From positions 13,206,168 through 13,270,167 of the forward strand of contig OZ038531.1 in the NCBI GenBank assembly GCA_964036665.1: a DNA stretch of 64,000 nt, in the 5' to 3' direction. Below, piece by piece: positions 49,524 through 61,588 of this stretch. Each line of letters starts with the position of its first letter. Within the stretch, counting starts at the first letter, position 1. The stretch comes from Gordius sp. MW1 (lineage: Eukaryota; Nematomorpha; Gordioida; Gordea; Gordiidae). The notes beneath the pieces were generated by a model. That model saw nothing but the letters and a program-made list of their open reading frames with translations, had not been told where the DNA came from and searched no databases. A program made the position numbers and the translations under genes.

Positions 49524-51248
49524 GAGAATCCTATTATCCTCGATTGACTTCCGCAAAGAGGTTTTAAGCTGCGAGAACTATCATTTTGACAAAAGACAAC
49601 GATTTATTGTTGCGATTAGTTTGTTGTATCGCAAAGTGAGTGCTTAATTTTTCAAAAATGCACTATGCGATCATGATTTTAAATAATAGTTTTCTGATTC
49701 TGATAAAATTTTACTTTTTATTATTGAAACCACATCTGACAACGACAACTTTCATCGGATGCATACGGTTGAAAGAAAAATATGTGAAAAATTTTGAGGT
49801 AAAAATATTTTTTTTTTTTGATTCTATGTGAAAGAGCGTACAAAAATATATAAAAGTAAGCCAATTTGAGAATCCTATTATCCTCGATTGACTTCCGCAA
49901 AGAGGTTTTAAGCTGCGATAACTATCATTTTGACAAAAGACAACGTTTTATTGTTGCGAGTAGTTTGTTGTATCGCAACGTGAGTGCTTAATTTTTCAAA
50001 AATGCATTATGTGATAATGATTTCAAAGTAATAGTTTTCAGATTCTGATAAATTTTTACTTGGGATCATAGAAACCATGTCTGAAAACGACACCTATTGT
50101 CGGATGCCTACGGTAGAAAGAAAAATATGTGAAAAAATTTTGAGGTAAAAATATTTATTTTTTTCGATTCTATGTAAAAGAGCATGAAAAAATATATAAA
50201 AGTAAGCCAATTTGAGAATCCTATTATCCTCGATTTACTTCCGAAAAGAGGTTTTAAGCTGCGAGAACTATCATTTTGACAAAAGACAACGTTTTATTGT
50301 TGCGATTAGTTTGTTGTATCGCAACGTGAGTGCTTAATTTTTCAAAAATGCACTATGCGATCATGATTTTAAAGTAATAGTTTTCTGATTCTGATAAATT
50401 TTTACTTTTTATCAACGAAACCACGTCTGAAAACGACAACTTTCATCGGATGCATACGGTTGAAAGAAAAATATGGGAAAAATTTTGAGGTAAAAATATT
50501 TGTTTTTTTCGATTCTATGTGAAAGAGCATGAAAAAATATATAAAAGTAAGCCAGTTTGAGAATCCTATTATCCTCGATTTACTTCCGAAAAGAGGTTTT
50601 AAGCTGCGAGAACTATCATTTTGATAAAAGACAACGTTTTATTGTTGCGATTAGTTTGTAGTATAGCAACGTGAGTACTTAATTTTTCAAAAATGCACTA
50701 TGCGATCATGATTTTAAAGTAATAGTTTTCAGATTCTGATAAATTTTTACTTTTTATCATCGAAACCACGTCTGAAAACGACAACTTTCATCGGGTGCAT
50801 ACGGTTGAAAGAAAAATATGTGAAAAATTTTGAGGTAAAAATATTTATATTTTTCGATTCTATGTGAAAGAGCATGAAAAAATATATAAAAGTAAGCCAA
50901 TTTGAGAATCCTATTATCCTCGATTTACCTCCGAAAAGAGGTTTTAAGCTGCGAGAACTATCATTTTGACAAAAGACAACGTTTTATTGTTGCGATTAGT
51001 TTGTTGTATCGCAACGTGAGTGCTTAATTTTTTAAAAATGCACTATGCGATCATGATTTTAAAGTAATAGTTTTCTGATTCTGATAAATTCTTACTTTTT
51101 ATCATCGAAACCACGTCTGAAAACGACAACTTTCATCGGTTGCATACGGTTGAAAGAAAAATATGTGAAAATCTTTGAAGTAAAAATATTTATTTGTTTC
51201 GATTCTATGTGAAAGAGCATGAAAAAATATATAAAAGTAAGCCAATTT

Positions 51249-51592
51249 GAGAATCCTATTATCCTCGATTTACCTCCGAAAAGAGGTTTTAAGCTGCGAG
51301 AACTATCATTTTGACAAAAGACAACGTTTTATTGTTGCGGTTAGTTTGTTGTATCGCAACGTGAGTGCTTAATTTTTGAAAACTGCTCTATGCGATTATG
51401 ATTTCAAAGTAATAGTTTTCTGATTCTGATAAATTTTTCCTTTTCATCATGGAAACCACGTCTGAAAACGACAACTTTCATCGGATGAATACTGTTCAAA
51501 GAAAAATATGTGAAAAATTTAGAGGTAAAATATTTATTTTTTTCGATTCTATGTGAAAGAGCATGAAAAAATATATAAAAGTAAGCCAATTT
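51249..51592 (+). repeat. Single linking monomer
   Basis: The head has CGATTTACCTCCG, as in 50904 and 54355. The tail is A-like with CATCATGG, TACTGTTCAAAG and AAATTTAGAGG, as in 46771-47114. It appears to be the chimeric joint between the two copies of the 4478-bp-offset block. Confidence 0.75.
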
Positions 51593-54500
51593 GAGAATCC
51601 TATTATCCTCGATTTACTTCCAAAAAGAGGTTTTAAGCTGCCAGAACTATTCATTTTGACCAAAGACAACGTTTTATTGTTGCGATTAGTTTGTTGTATC
51701 GCAACGTGAGTGCTTAATTTTTGAAAACTGCTCTATGCGATTATGATTTCAAAGTAATAGTTTTAAGATTCTGATAAATTTTTACTTGGGATTATAGAAA
51801 CCACGTCTGAAAACGACAACTTTCATCGGATGAATACGGTTCAAAGAAAAATATGTGAATAATTTTGAGGTAAAAATAATTATTTTTTTCGATTCTATGT
51901 GAAAGAGCATGAAAAAATATATAAAAGTAAGCCAATTTGAGAATCCTATTATCCTCGATTTACTTCCGAAAAGAGGTTTTAAGCTGCGAGAACTATCATT
52001 TTGACAAAAGACAACGTTTTATTGTTGCGATTAGTTTGTAGTATCGCAACGTGAGTACTTAATTTTTCAAAAATGCATTATGCGATCATGATTTTAAAGT
52101 AATAGTTTTCTGATTCTGATAAATTTTTACTTTTTATCATCGAAACCACGTGTGAAAACGACAACTTTCATCGGATGCATACGGTTGAAAGAAAAATATG
52201 TGAAAAATTTTGAGGTAAAAATATTTATTTTTTTCGATTCTATGTGAAAGAGCATGAAAAAATATATAAAAGTAAGCCAATTTGAGAATCCTATTATCCT
52301 CGATTGACTTCTGAAAAGAGGTTTTAAGCTGCGAGAACTATCATTTTGACAAATGACAACGTTTTATTGTTGCGATTAGTTTGTTGTATCGCAACGTGAG
52401 TGCTTAATTTTTGAAAACTGCTCTATGCGATTGTGATTTCAAAGTAATAGTTTTTAGATTCTGATAAATTTTTACTTGGGATCATAGAAACCACGTCTGA
52501 AAACGACAACTTTCATCGGATGAATACGGTTCAAAGAAAAATATGTGAAAAATTTTGAGGTAAAAATATTTATTTTTTTCGATTCTATGTGAAAGAGCAT
52601 GAAAAAATATATAAAAGTAAGCCAATTTGAGAATCCTATTATCCTCGATTGACTTCCGCAAAGAGGTTTTAAGCTGCGAGAACTATCATTTTGACAAAAG
52701 ACAACGTTTTATTGTTGCGATTAGTTTGTTGTATCGCAAAGTGAGTGCTTAATTTTTCAAAAATGCACTATGCGATCATGATTTTAAAGTAATAGTTTTC
52801 TGATTCTGATAAATTTTTACTTTTTATCATTGAAACCACGTCTGACAACGACAACTTTCATCGGATGCATACGGTTGAAAGAAAAATATGTGAAAAATTT
52901 TGAGGTAAAAATATTTTTTTTTTTTTGATTCTATGTGAAAGAGCGTACAAAAATATATAAAAGTAAGCCAATTTGAGAATCCTATTATCCTCGATTGACT
53001 TCCTCAAAGAGGTTTTAAGCTGCGAGAACTATCATTTTGACAAAAGACAACGTTTTATTGTTGCGATTAGTTTGTTGTATCGCAAAGTGAGTGCTTAATT
53101 TTTCAAAAATGCACTATGCGATCATGATTTTAAATAATAGTTTTCTGATTCTGATAAATTTTTACTTTTTATTATTGAAACCACATCTGACAACGACAAC
53201 TTTCATCGGATGCATACGGTTGAAAGAAAAATATGTGAAAAATTTTGAGGTAAAAATATTTTTTTTTTTTGATTCTATGTGAAAGAGCGTACAAAAATAT
53301 ATAAAAGTAAGCCAATTTGAGAATCCTATTATCCTCGATTGACTTCCGCAAAGAGGTTTTAAGCTGCGATAACTATCATTTTGACAAAAGACAACGTTTT
53401 ATTGTTGCGAGTAGTTTGTTGTATCGCAACGTGAGTGCTTAATTTTTCAAAAATGCATTATGTGATATAGATTTCAAAGTAATAGTTTTCAGATTCTGAT
53501 AAATTTTTACTTGGGATCATAGAAACCATGTCTGAAAACGACACCTTTTGTCGGATGCCTACGGTAGAAAGAAAAATATGTGAAAAAATTTTGAGGTAAA
53601 AATATTTATTTTTTTCGATTCTATGTAAAAGAGCATGAAAAAATATATAAAAGTAAGCCAATTTGAGAATCCTATTATCCTCGATTTACTTCCGAAAAGA
53701 GGTTTTAAGCTGCGAGAACTATCATTTTGACAAAAGACAACGTTTTATTGTTGCGATTAGTTTGTTGTATCGCAACGTGAGTGCTTAATTTTTCAAAAAT
53801 GCACTATGCGATCATGATTTTAAAGTAATAGTTTTCTGATTCTGATAAATTTTTACTTTTTATCAACGAAACCACGTCTGAAAACGACAACTTTCATCGG
53901 ATGCATACGGTTGAATGAAAAATATGTGAAAAATTTTGAGGTAAAAATATTTATTTTTTTCGATTCTATGTGAAAGAGCATGAAAAAATATATAAAAGTA
54001 AGCCAATTTGAGAATCCTATTATCCTCGATTTACATCCGAAAAGAGGTTTTAAGCTGCGAGAACTATCATTTTGATAAAAGACAACGTTTTATTGTTGCG
54101 ATTAGTTTGTAGTATAGCAACGTGAGTACTTAATTTTTCAAAAATGCACTATGCGATCATGATTTTAAAGTAATAGTTTTCAGATTCTGATAAATTTTTA
54201 CTTTTTATCATCGAAACCACGTCTGAAAACGACAACTTTCATCGGGTGCATACGGTTGAAAGAAAAATATGTGAAAAATTTTGAGGTAAAAATATTTATA
54301 TTTTTCGATTCTATGTGAAAGAGCATGAAAAAATATATAAAAGTAAGCCAATTTGAGAATCCTATTATCCTCGATTTACCTCCGAAAAGAGGTTTTAAGC
54401 TGCGAGAACTATCATTTTGACAAAAGACAACGTTTTATTGTTGCGATTAGTTTGTTGTATCGCAACGTGAGTGCTAATTTTTTAAAAATGCACTATGCGA

Positions 54501-54698
54501 TCATGATTTTAAAGTAATAGTTTTCTGATTCTGATAAATTTTTACTTTTTATCATCGAAACCACGTCTGAAAACGACAACTTTCATCGGATGCATACGGT
54601 TGAAAGAAAAATATGTGAAAATCTTTGAAGTAAAAATATTTATTTGTTTCGATTCTATGTGAAAGAGCATGAAAAAATATATAAAAGTAAGCCAATTT
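51593..54698 (+). repeat. Block copy 2 of the 4478-bp-offset repeat, three monomers shorter
   Basis: Monomers start at 51593, 51939, 52284, 52629, 52975, 53319, 53665, 54010 and 54355. They correspond to 47115, 47461, 47806, 48151, 49524, 49868, 50214, 50559 and 50904 of copy 1; the counterparts of 48489, 48834 and 49179 are missing. Differences include ATTGTGATTTC near 52434 and the intact 346-bp monomer at 52629. Confidence 0.87.
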
Positions 54699-55889
54699 GA
54701 GAATCCTATTATCCTCGATTTACTTCCAAAAAGAGGTTTTAAGCTGCCAGAACTATTCATTTTAACAAAAGACAACGTTTTATTGTTGCGATTAATTTGT
54801 TGTATCGCAACGTGAGTGCTTAATTTTTGAAAACTGCTCTATGCGATTATGATTTCAAAGTAATAGTTTTCAGATTCTGATAAATTTTTACTTGGGATCA
54901 TAGAAACCACGTCTGAAAACGACAACTTTTATCGGATGTATACGGTTCAAAGAAAAATATGTGAAAAATTTGGAGGTAAAAATATTTATATTTTTCGATT
55001 CTATGTGAAAGAGCATAAAAAAATATATAAAAGTAAGACAATTTGAGAATCCTATTATCCTCGATTGACTTCCGAAAAGAGGTTTTAAGCTGCGAGAACT
55101 ATCATTTTGACAAAAGACAACGTTTTATTGTTGCGATTAATTTGTTGTATCGCAACGTGAGTGATTAATTTTTGAAAACTGATCTATGCGATTATGATTT
55201 CAAAGTAATAGTTTTCTGATTCTGATAAATTTTTACTTTTCATCATGGAAACCACGTCTGAAAACGACAACTTTCATCGGATGAATACGGTTCAAAGAAA
55301 AACATGTGAAAAATTTAGAGGTAAAATATTTATTTTTTTCGATTCTATGTGAAAGAGCATGAAAAAATATATAAAAGTAAGACAATTTGAGAATCCTATT
55401 ATCCTCGATTGACTTCCGAAAAGAGGTTTTAAGCTGCGAGAACTATCATTTTGACAAAAGACAACGTTTTATAGTTGCGATTAGTTTGTTGTATCGCAAC
55501 GTGAGTTCTTAATTTTTGAAAATGACTCTATGCGATCATGATTTCAAAGTAATAGTTTTCAGATTCTGATAAATTTTTACTTGGGATCATAGAAACCACG
55601 TCTGAAAACGACAAATTTCAACGGATGAATACGGTTCAAAGAAAAATACGTGAAAAATTTTGAGGTAAAAATATTTATTTTTTTCGATTCTATGTAAAAG
55701 AGCATGAAAAAATATATAAAAGTAAGCCAATTTGAGAATCCTATTATCCTCGATTGACTTCCGAAAAGAGGTTTTAAGCTGCGAGAACTATCATTTTGAC
55801 AAAAGACAACGTTTTATAGTTGCGATTAGTTTGTTGTATCGCAAAGTGAGTGCTTAATTTTTGAAAATGGCTCTATGCGATCATGATTT
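53131..55889 (+). repeat. Eight-monomer tandem duplication, copy 1 (2759 bp)
   Basis: Copy 1 runs from within the monomer 52975-53318 to within 55734-56077. Monomers at 53319, 53665, 54010, 54355, 54699, 55045 and 55389 recur at 56078, 56424, 56769, 57114, 57459, 57805 and 58149. Markers are TGTGATATAGATTTC, GGATGCCTACGG, GGTTGAATGAAAAATATG, GTGATTAATTTTTG with CTGATCTATG, and AAAACATGTG. The copies show about nine differences, for example GTGCTAATT at 54471 (one base lost), TTTTAACAAAAG at about 54761 and TTACATCCG at about 54031. Identity is near 99.7%. Confidence 0.9.
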
Positions 55890-56077
55890 TAAATAATAGT
55901 TTTCTGATTCTGATAAATTTTTACTTTTTATTATTGAAACCACATCTGACAACGACAACTTTCATCGGATGCATACGGTTGAAAGAAAAATATGTGAAAA
56001 ATTTTGAGGTAAAAATATTTTTTTTTTTTGATTCTATGTGAAAGAGCGTACAAAAATATATAAAAGTAAGCCAATTT
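55734..56077 (+). repeat. Junction monomer of the 2759-bp duplication
   Basis: The head matches 58494-58838 (CCGAAAAG, TTTATAGTTGCG, GCAAAGTGAG, GAAAATGGCTC). The tail matches 52975-53318 (ATTTTAAATAATAG, CACATCTGACAACG, GAGCGTACAAAA). The exchange lies in 55873-55889, with the corresponding sites at 53114-53130 and 58633-58649. Both parental monomers survive at the two ends of the duplication. Confidence 0.92.
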
Positions 56078-58649
56078 GAGAATCCTATTATCCTCGATTG
56101 ACTTCCGCAAAGAGGTTTTAAGCTGCGATAACTATCATTTTGACAAAAGACAACGTTTTATTGTTGCGAGTAGTTTGTTGTATCGCAACGTGAGTGCTTA
56201 ATTTTTCAAAAATGCATTATGTGATATAGATTTCAAAGTAATAGTTTTCAGATTCTGATAAATTTTTACTTGGGATCATAGAAACCATGTCTGAAAACGA
56301 CACCTTTTGTCGGATGCCTACGGTAGAAAGAAAAATATGTGAAAAAATTTTGAGGTAAAAATATTTATTTTTTTCGATTCTATGTAAAAGAGCATGAAAA
56401 AATATATAAAAGTAAGCCAATTTGAGAATCCTATTATCCTCGATTTACTTCCGAAAAGAGGTTTTAAGCTGCGAGAACTATCATTTTGACAAAAGACAAC
56501 GTTTTATTGTTGCGATTAGTTTGTTGTATCGCAACGTGAGTGCTTAATTTTTCAAAAATGCACTATGCGATCATGATTTTAAAGTAATAGTTTTCTGATT
56601 CTGATAAATTTTTACTTTTTATCAACGAAACCACGTCTGAAAACGACAACTTTCATCGGATGCATACGGTTGAATGAAAAATATGTGAAAAATTTTGAGG
56701 TAAAAATATTTATTTTTTTCGATTCTATGTGAAAGAGCATGAAAAAATATATAAAAGTAAGCCAATTTGAGAATCCTATTATCCTCGATTTACTTCCGAA
56801 AAGAGGTTTTAAGCTGCGAGAACTATCATTTTGATAAAAGACAACGTTTTATTGTTGCGATTAGTTTGTAGTATAGCAACGTGAGTACTTAATTTTTCAA
56901 AAATGCACTATGCGATCATGATTTTAAAGTAATAGTTTTCAGATTCTGATAAATTTTTACTTTTTATCATCGAAACCACGTCTGAAAACGACAACTTTCA
57001 TCGGGTGCATACGGTTGAAAGAAAAATATGTGAAAAATTTTGAGGTAAAAATATTTATATTTTTCGATTCTATGTGAAAGAGCATGAAAAAATATATAAA
57101 AGTAAGCCAATTTGAGAATCCTATTATCCTCGATTTACCTCCGAAAAGAGGTTTTAAGCTGCGAGAACTATCATTTTGACAAAAGACAACGTTTTATTGT
57201 TGCGATTAGTTTGTTGTATCGCAACGTGAGTGCTTAATTTTTTAAAAATGCACTATGCGATCATGATTTTAAAGTAATAGTTTTCTGATTCTGATAAATT
57301 TTTACTTTTTATCATCGAAACCACGTCTGAAAACGACAACTTTCATCGGATGCATACGGTTGAAAGAAAAATATGTGAAAATCTTTGAAGTAAAAATATT
57401 TATTTGTTTCGATTCTATGTGAAAGAGCATGAAAAAATATATAAAAGTAAGCCAATTTGAGAATCCTATTATCCTCGATTTACTTCCAAAAAGAGGTTTT
57501 AAGCTGCCAGAACTATTCATTTTGACAAAAGACAACGTTTTATTGTTGCGATTAATTTGTTGTATCGCAACGTGAGTGCTTAATTTTTGAAAACTGCTCT
57601 ATGCGATTATGATTTCAAAGTAATAGTTTTCAGATTCTGATAAATTTTTACTTGGGATCATAGAAACCACGTCGGAAAACGACAACTTTTATCGGATGTA
57701 TACGGTTCAAAGAAAAATATGTGAAAAATTTGGAGGTAAAAATATTTATATTTTTCGATTCTATGTGAAAGAGCATAAAAAAATATATAAAAGTAAGACA
57801 ATTTGAGAATCCTATTATCCTCGATTGACTTCCGAAAAGAGGTTTTAAGCTGCGAGAACTATCATTTTGACAAAAGACAACGTTTTATTGTTGCGATTAA
57901 TTTGTTGTATCGCAACGTGAGTGATTAATTTTTGAAAACTGATCTATGCGATTATGATTTCAAAGTAATAGTTTTCTGATTCTGATAAATTTTTACTTTT
58001 CATCATGGAAACCACGTCTGAAAACGACAACTTTCATCGGATGAATACGGTTCAAAAAAAAACATGTGAAAAATTTAGAGGTAAAATATTTATTTTTTTC
58101 GATTCTATGTGAAAGAGCATGAAAAAATATATAAAAGTAAGACAATTTGAGAATCCTATTATCCTCGATTGACTTCCGAAAAGAGGTTTTAAGCTGCGAG
58201 AACTATCATTTTGACAAAAGACAACGTTTTATAGTTGCGATTAGTTTGTTGTATCGCAACGTGAGTGCTTAATTTTTGAAAATGACTCTATGCGATCATG
58301 ATTTCAAAGTAATAGTTTTCAGATTCTGATAAATTTTTACTTGGGATCATAGAAACCACGTCTGAAAACGACAAATTTCGACGGATGAATACGGTTCAAA
58401 GAAAAATACGTGAAAAATTTTGAGGTAAAAATATTTATTTTTTTCGATTCTATGTGAAAGAGCATGAAAAAATATATAAAAGTAAGACAATTTGAGAATC
58501 CTATTATCCTCGATTGACTTCCGAAAAGAGGTTTTAAGCTGCGAGAACTATCATTTTGACAAAAGACAACGTTTTATAGTTGCGATTAGTTTGTTGTATC
58601 GCAAAGTGAGTGCTTAATTTTTGAAAATGGCTCTATGCGATCATGATTT
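55890..58649 (+). repeat. Eight-monomer tandem duplication, copy 2 (2760 bp)
   Basis: Direct repeat of 53131-55889 in the same orientation. Private changes include GTCGGAAAACG at about 57671, CAAAAAAAAACATG at about 58055 and TTTCGACGG at about 58377. It ends inside 58494-58838, a D-like monomer with the intact ATTTCAAAG tail, which is the unrecombined partner of the chimera at 55734. Confidence 0.9.
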
Positions 58650-58838
58650 CAAAGTAATAGTTTTCAGATTCTGATAAATTTTTACTTGGGATCATAGAAA
58701 CCACGTCTGAAAACGACAACTTTCATCGGATGAATACGGTTCAAAGAAAAATATGTGAAAAATTTTGAGGTAAAAATATTTATTTTTTTCGATTCTATGT
58801 GAAAGAGCGTAAAAAAATATATAAAAGTAAGCCAATTT

Positions 58839-61588
58839 GAGAATCCTATTATCCTCGATTGACTTCCGCAAAGAGGTTTTAAGCTGCGAGAACTATCATT
58901 TTGACAAAAGACAACGTTTTATTGTTGCGATTAGTTTGTTGTATCGCAACGTGAGTGCTTAATTTTTCAAAAATGCATTATGTGATCATGATTTCAAAGT
59001 AATAGTTTTCAGATTCTGATAAATTTTTACTTGGGATCATAGAAACCACGTCTGAAAACGACAAATTTCATCGGATGAATACGGTTCAAAGAAAAATATG
59101 TGAAAAATTTAGAGGTAAAAATATTTATTTTTTTCGATTTGTGAAAGAGCGTAAAAAAATATATAAAAGTAAGCCAATTTGAGAATCCTATTATCCTCGA
59201 TTGACTTCCGCAAAGAGGTTTTAAGCTGCGAGAACTATCATTTTGACAAAAGACAACGTTTTATTGTTGCGATTAGTTTGTTGTATCGCAACGTGAGTGC
59301 TTAGTTTTTCAAAAATGCACTATGCGATCATGATTTTAAAGTAATAGTTTTCTGATTCTGATAAATTTTTACTTTTTATCATTGAAACCACGTCTGAAAA
59401 CGACAACTTTCATCGGATGCATACGGTTGAAAGAAAAATATGTGAAAAATTTTGAGGTAAAAATATTTATTTTTTTCGATTCTATGTGAAAGAGCATGAA
59501 AAAATATATAAAAGTAAGCCAATTTGAGAATCCTATTATCCTCGATTGACTTCTGAAAAGAGGTTTTAAGCTGCGAGAACTATCATTTTGACAAAAGACA
59601 ACGTTTTATTGTTGCGATTAGTTTGTTGTACCGCAACGTGAATGCTTAATTTTTAAAAACTGCTCTATGCGATTATGATTTCTAAGTAATAGTTTTCTGA
59701 TTCTGATAAATTTTTACTTTTCATCATGGAAACCACGTCTGAAAACGACAACTTTCATATGATGAATACGGTTCAAAGAAAAATATGTGAAAAATTTAGA
59801 GGTAAAATATTTATTTTTTTCGATTCTATGTGAAAGAGCATGAAAAAATATATAAAAGTAAGACAATTTGAGAATCCTATTATCCTCGATTGACTTCCGA
59901 AAAGAGGTTTTAAGCTGCGAGAACTATCATTTTGACAAAAGACAACGTTTTATAGTTGCGATTAGTTTGTTGTATCGCAACGTGAGTGCTTAATTTTTGA
60001 AAATGACTCTATGCGATCATGATTTCAAAGTAATAGTTTTCAGATTCTGATAAATTTTTACTTGGGATCATAGAAACCACGTCTGAAAACGACAACTTTT
60101 ATCGGATGTATACGGTTCAAAGAAAAATATGTGAAAAATTTGGAGGTAAAAATATTTATTTTTTTCGATTCTATGTGAAAGAGCGTAAAAAAATATATAA
60201 AAGTAAGCCAATTTGAGAATCCTATTATCCTCGATTGACTTCCGCAAAGAGGTTTTAAGCTGCGAGAACTATCATTTTGACAAAAGACAACGTTTTATTG
60301 TTGCGATTAGTTTGTTGTATCGTGACGTGAGTGCTTAATTTTTCAAAAATGCATTATGTGATCATGATTTCAAAGTAATAGTTTTCAGATTCTGATAAAT
60401 ATTTACTTGGGATCATAGAAACCATGTCTGAAAACGACACCTTTCATCGGATGCATACGGTAGAAAGAAAAATATGTGAAAAATTTTGAGGTAAAAATAT
60501 TTATTTTTTTCGATTCTATGTAAAAGAGCATGAAAAAATATATAAAAGTAAGCCAATTTGAGAATCCTATTATCCTCGATTTACTTCCGAAAAGAGGTTT
60601 TAAGCTGCGAGTATCATTTTGACAAAAGACAACGTTTTATTGTTGCGATTAGTTTGTTGTATAGCAACGTGAGTGCTTAATTTTTCAAAAATGCATTATG
60701 TGATCATGATTTCAAAGTAATAGTTTTCAGATTCTGATAAATTTTTACTTGGGATCATAGAAACCATGTCTGAAAACGACACCTTTCATCGGATGCATAC
60801 GGTAGAAAGAAAAATATGTGAAAATTTTTGAGGTAAAAATATTTATTTTTTTCGATTCTATGTAAAAAGCATGAAAAAATATATAAAAGTAAGCCAATTT
60901 GAGAATCCTATTATCCTCGATTTACTTCCGAAAAGAGGTTTTAAGCTGCGAGAACTATCATTTTGACAAAAGACAACGTTTTATTGTTGCGATTAGTGTT
61001 GTATCGCAACGTGAGTTCTTAATTTTTCAAAAATGCACTATGCGATCATGATTTTAAAGTAATAGTTTTCTGATTCTGATAAATTTTTACTTTTTATCAT
61101 CGAAACCACGTCTGAAAACGACAACTTTCATCGGATGCATACGGTTGAAAGAAAAATATGTGAAAAATTTTGAGGTAAAAATATTTATTTTTTTCGATTC
61201 TATGTGAAAGAGCATGAAAAAATATATAAAAGTAAGCCAATTTGAGAATCCTATTATCCTCGATTTACTTCCGAAAAGAGGTTTTAAGCTGCGAGAACTA
61301 TCAATTTGACAAAAGACAACGTATTATTGTTGCGATTAGTTTGTAGTATCGCAACGTGAGTACTTAATTTTTCAAAAATGCACTATGCGATCATGATTTT
61401 AAAGTAATAGTTTTCTGATTCTGATAAATTTTTACTTTTTATCATCGAAACCACGTCTGAAAACGACAACTTTCATTGGATGCATACGGTTGAAAGAAAA
61501 ATATGTGAAAAATTTTGAGGTAAAAATATTTATTTTTTTCGATTCTATGTGAAAGAGCGTAAAAAAATATATAAAAGTAAGCCAATTT
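58839..61588 (+). repeat. Mixed monomers, no regular period (8 copies)
   Basis: Monomers start at 58839, 59181, 59526, 59870, 60215, 60560, 60901 and 61244. Small private lesions include TTTCGATTTGTGAAAG at about 59135, CTGCGAGTATCATTTTG at about 60605, and GATTAGTGTTGTATC at about 60995, which shortens the hairpin loop. TATCGTGACGTG at about 60319 breaks the inverted repeat. No gene or insertion. Confidence 0.83.

Larger units (their letters stand above)
47115..51248 (+). repeat. Twelve-monomer block, copy 1 of a 4478-bp-offset repeat
   Basis: Monomers start at 47115, 47461, 47806, 48151, 48489, 48834, 49179, 49524, 49868, 50214, 50559 and 50904. The first four recur at 51593-52974 (offset 4478) and the last five at 52975-54698 (offset about 3451). 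Shared markers are CTTCCAAAAAGAGG, TTGACCAAAGAC, CACGTGTGAAAACG, GACAAATGACAAC, GAGCGTACAAAA, TGCGAGTAGTTTG, GGATGCCTACGG and AAATCTTTGAAGT. Confidence 0.87.

Noticed and set aside
49640-49831. + strand frame of 63 codons repeated at 53091-53282
   Set aside because: The two are counterparts in the 3451-bp-offset repeat, so conservation reflects DNA duplication. The frame opens only because ATTTTAAATAATAG lacks two bases relative to other monomers.
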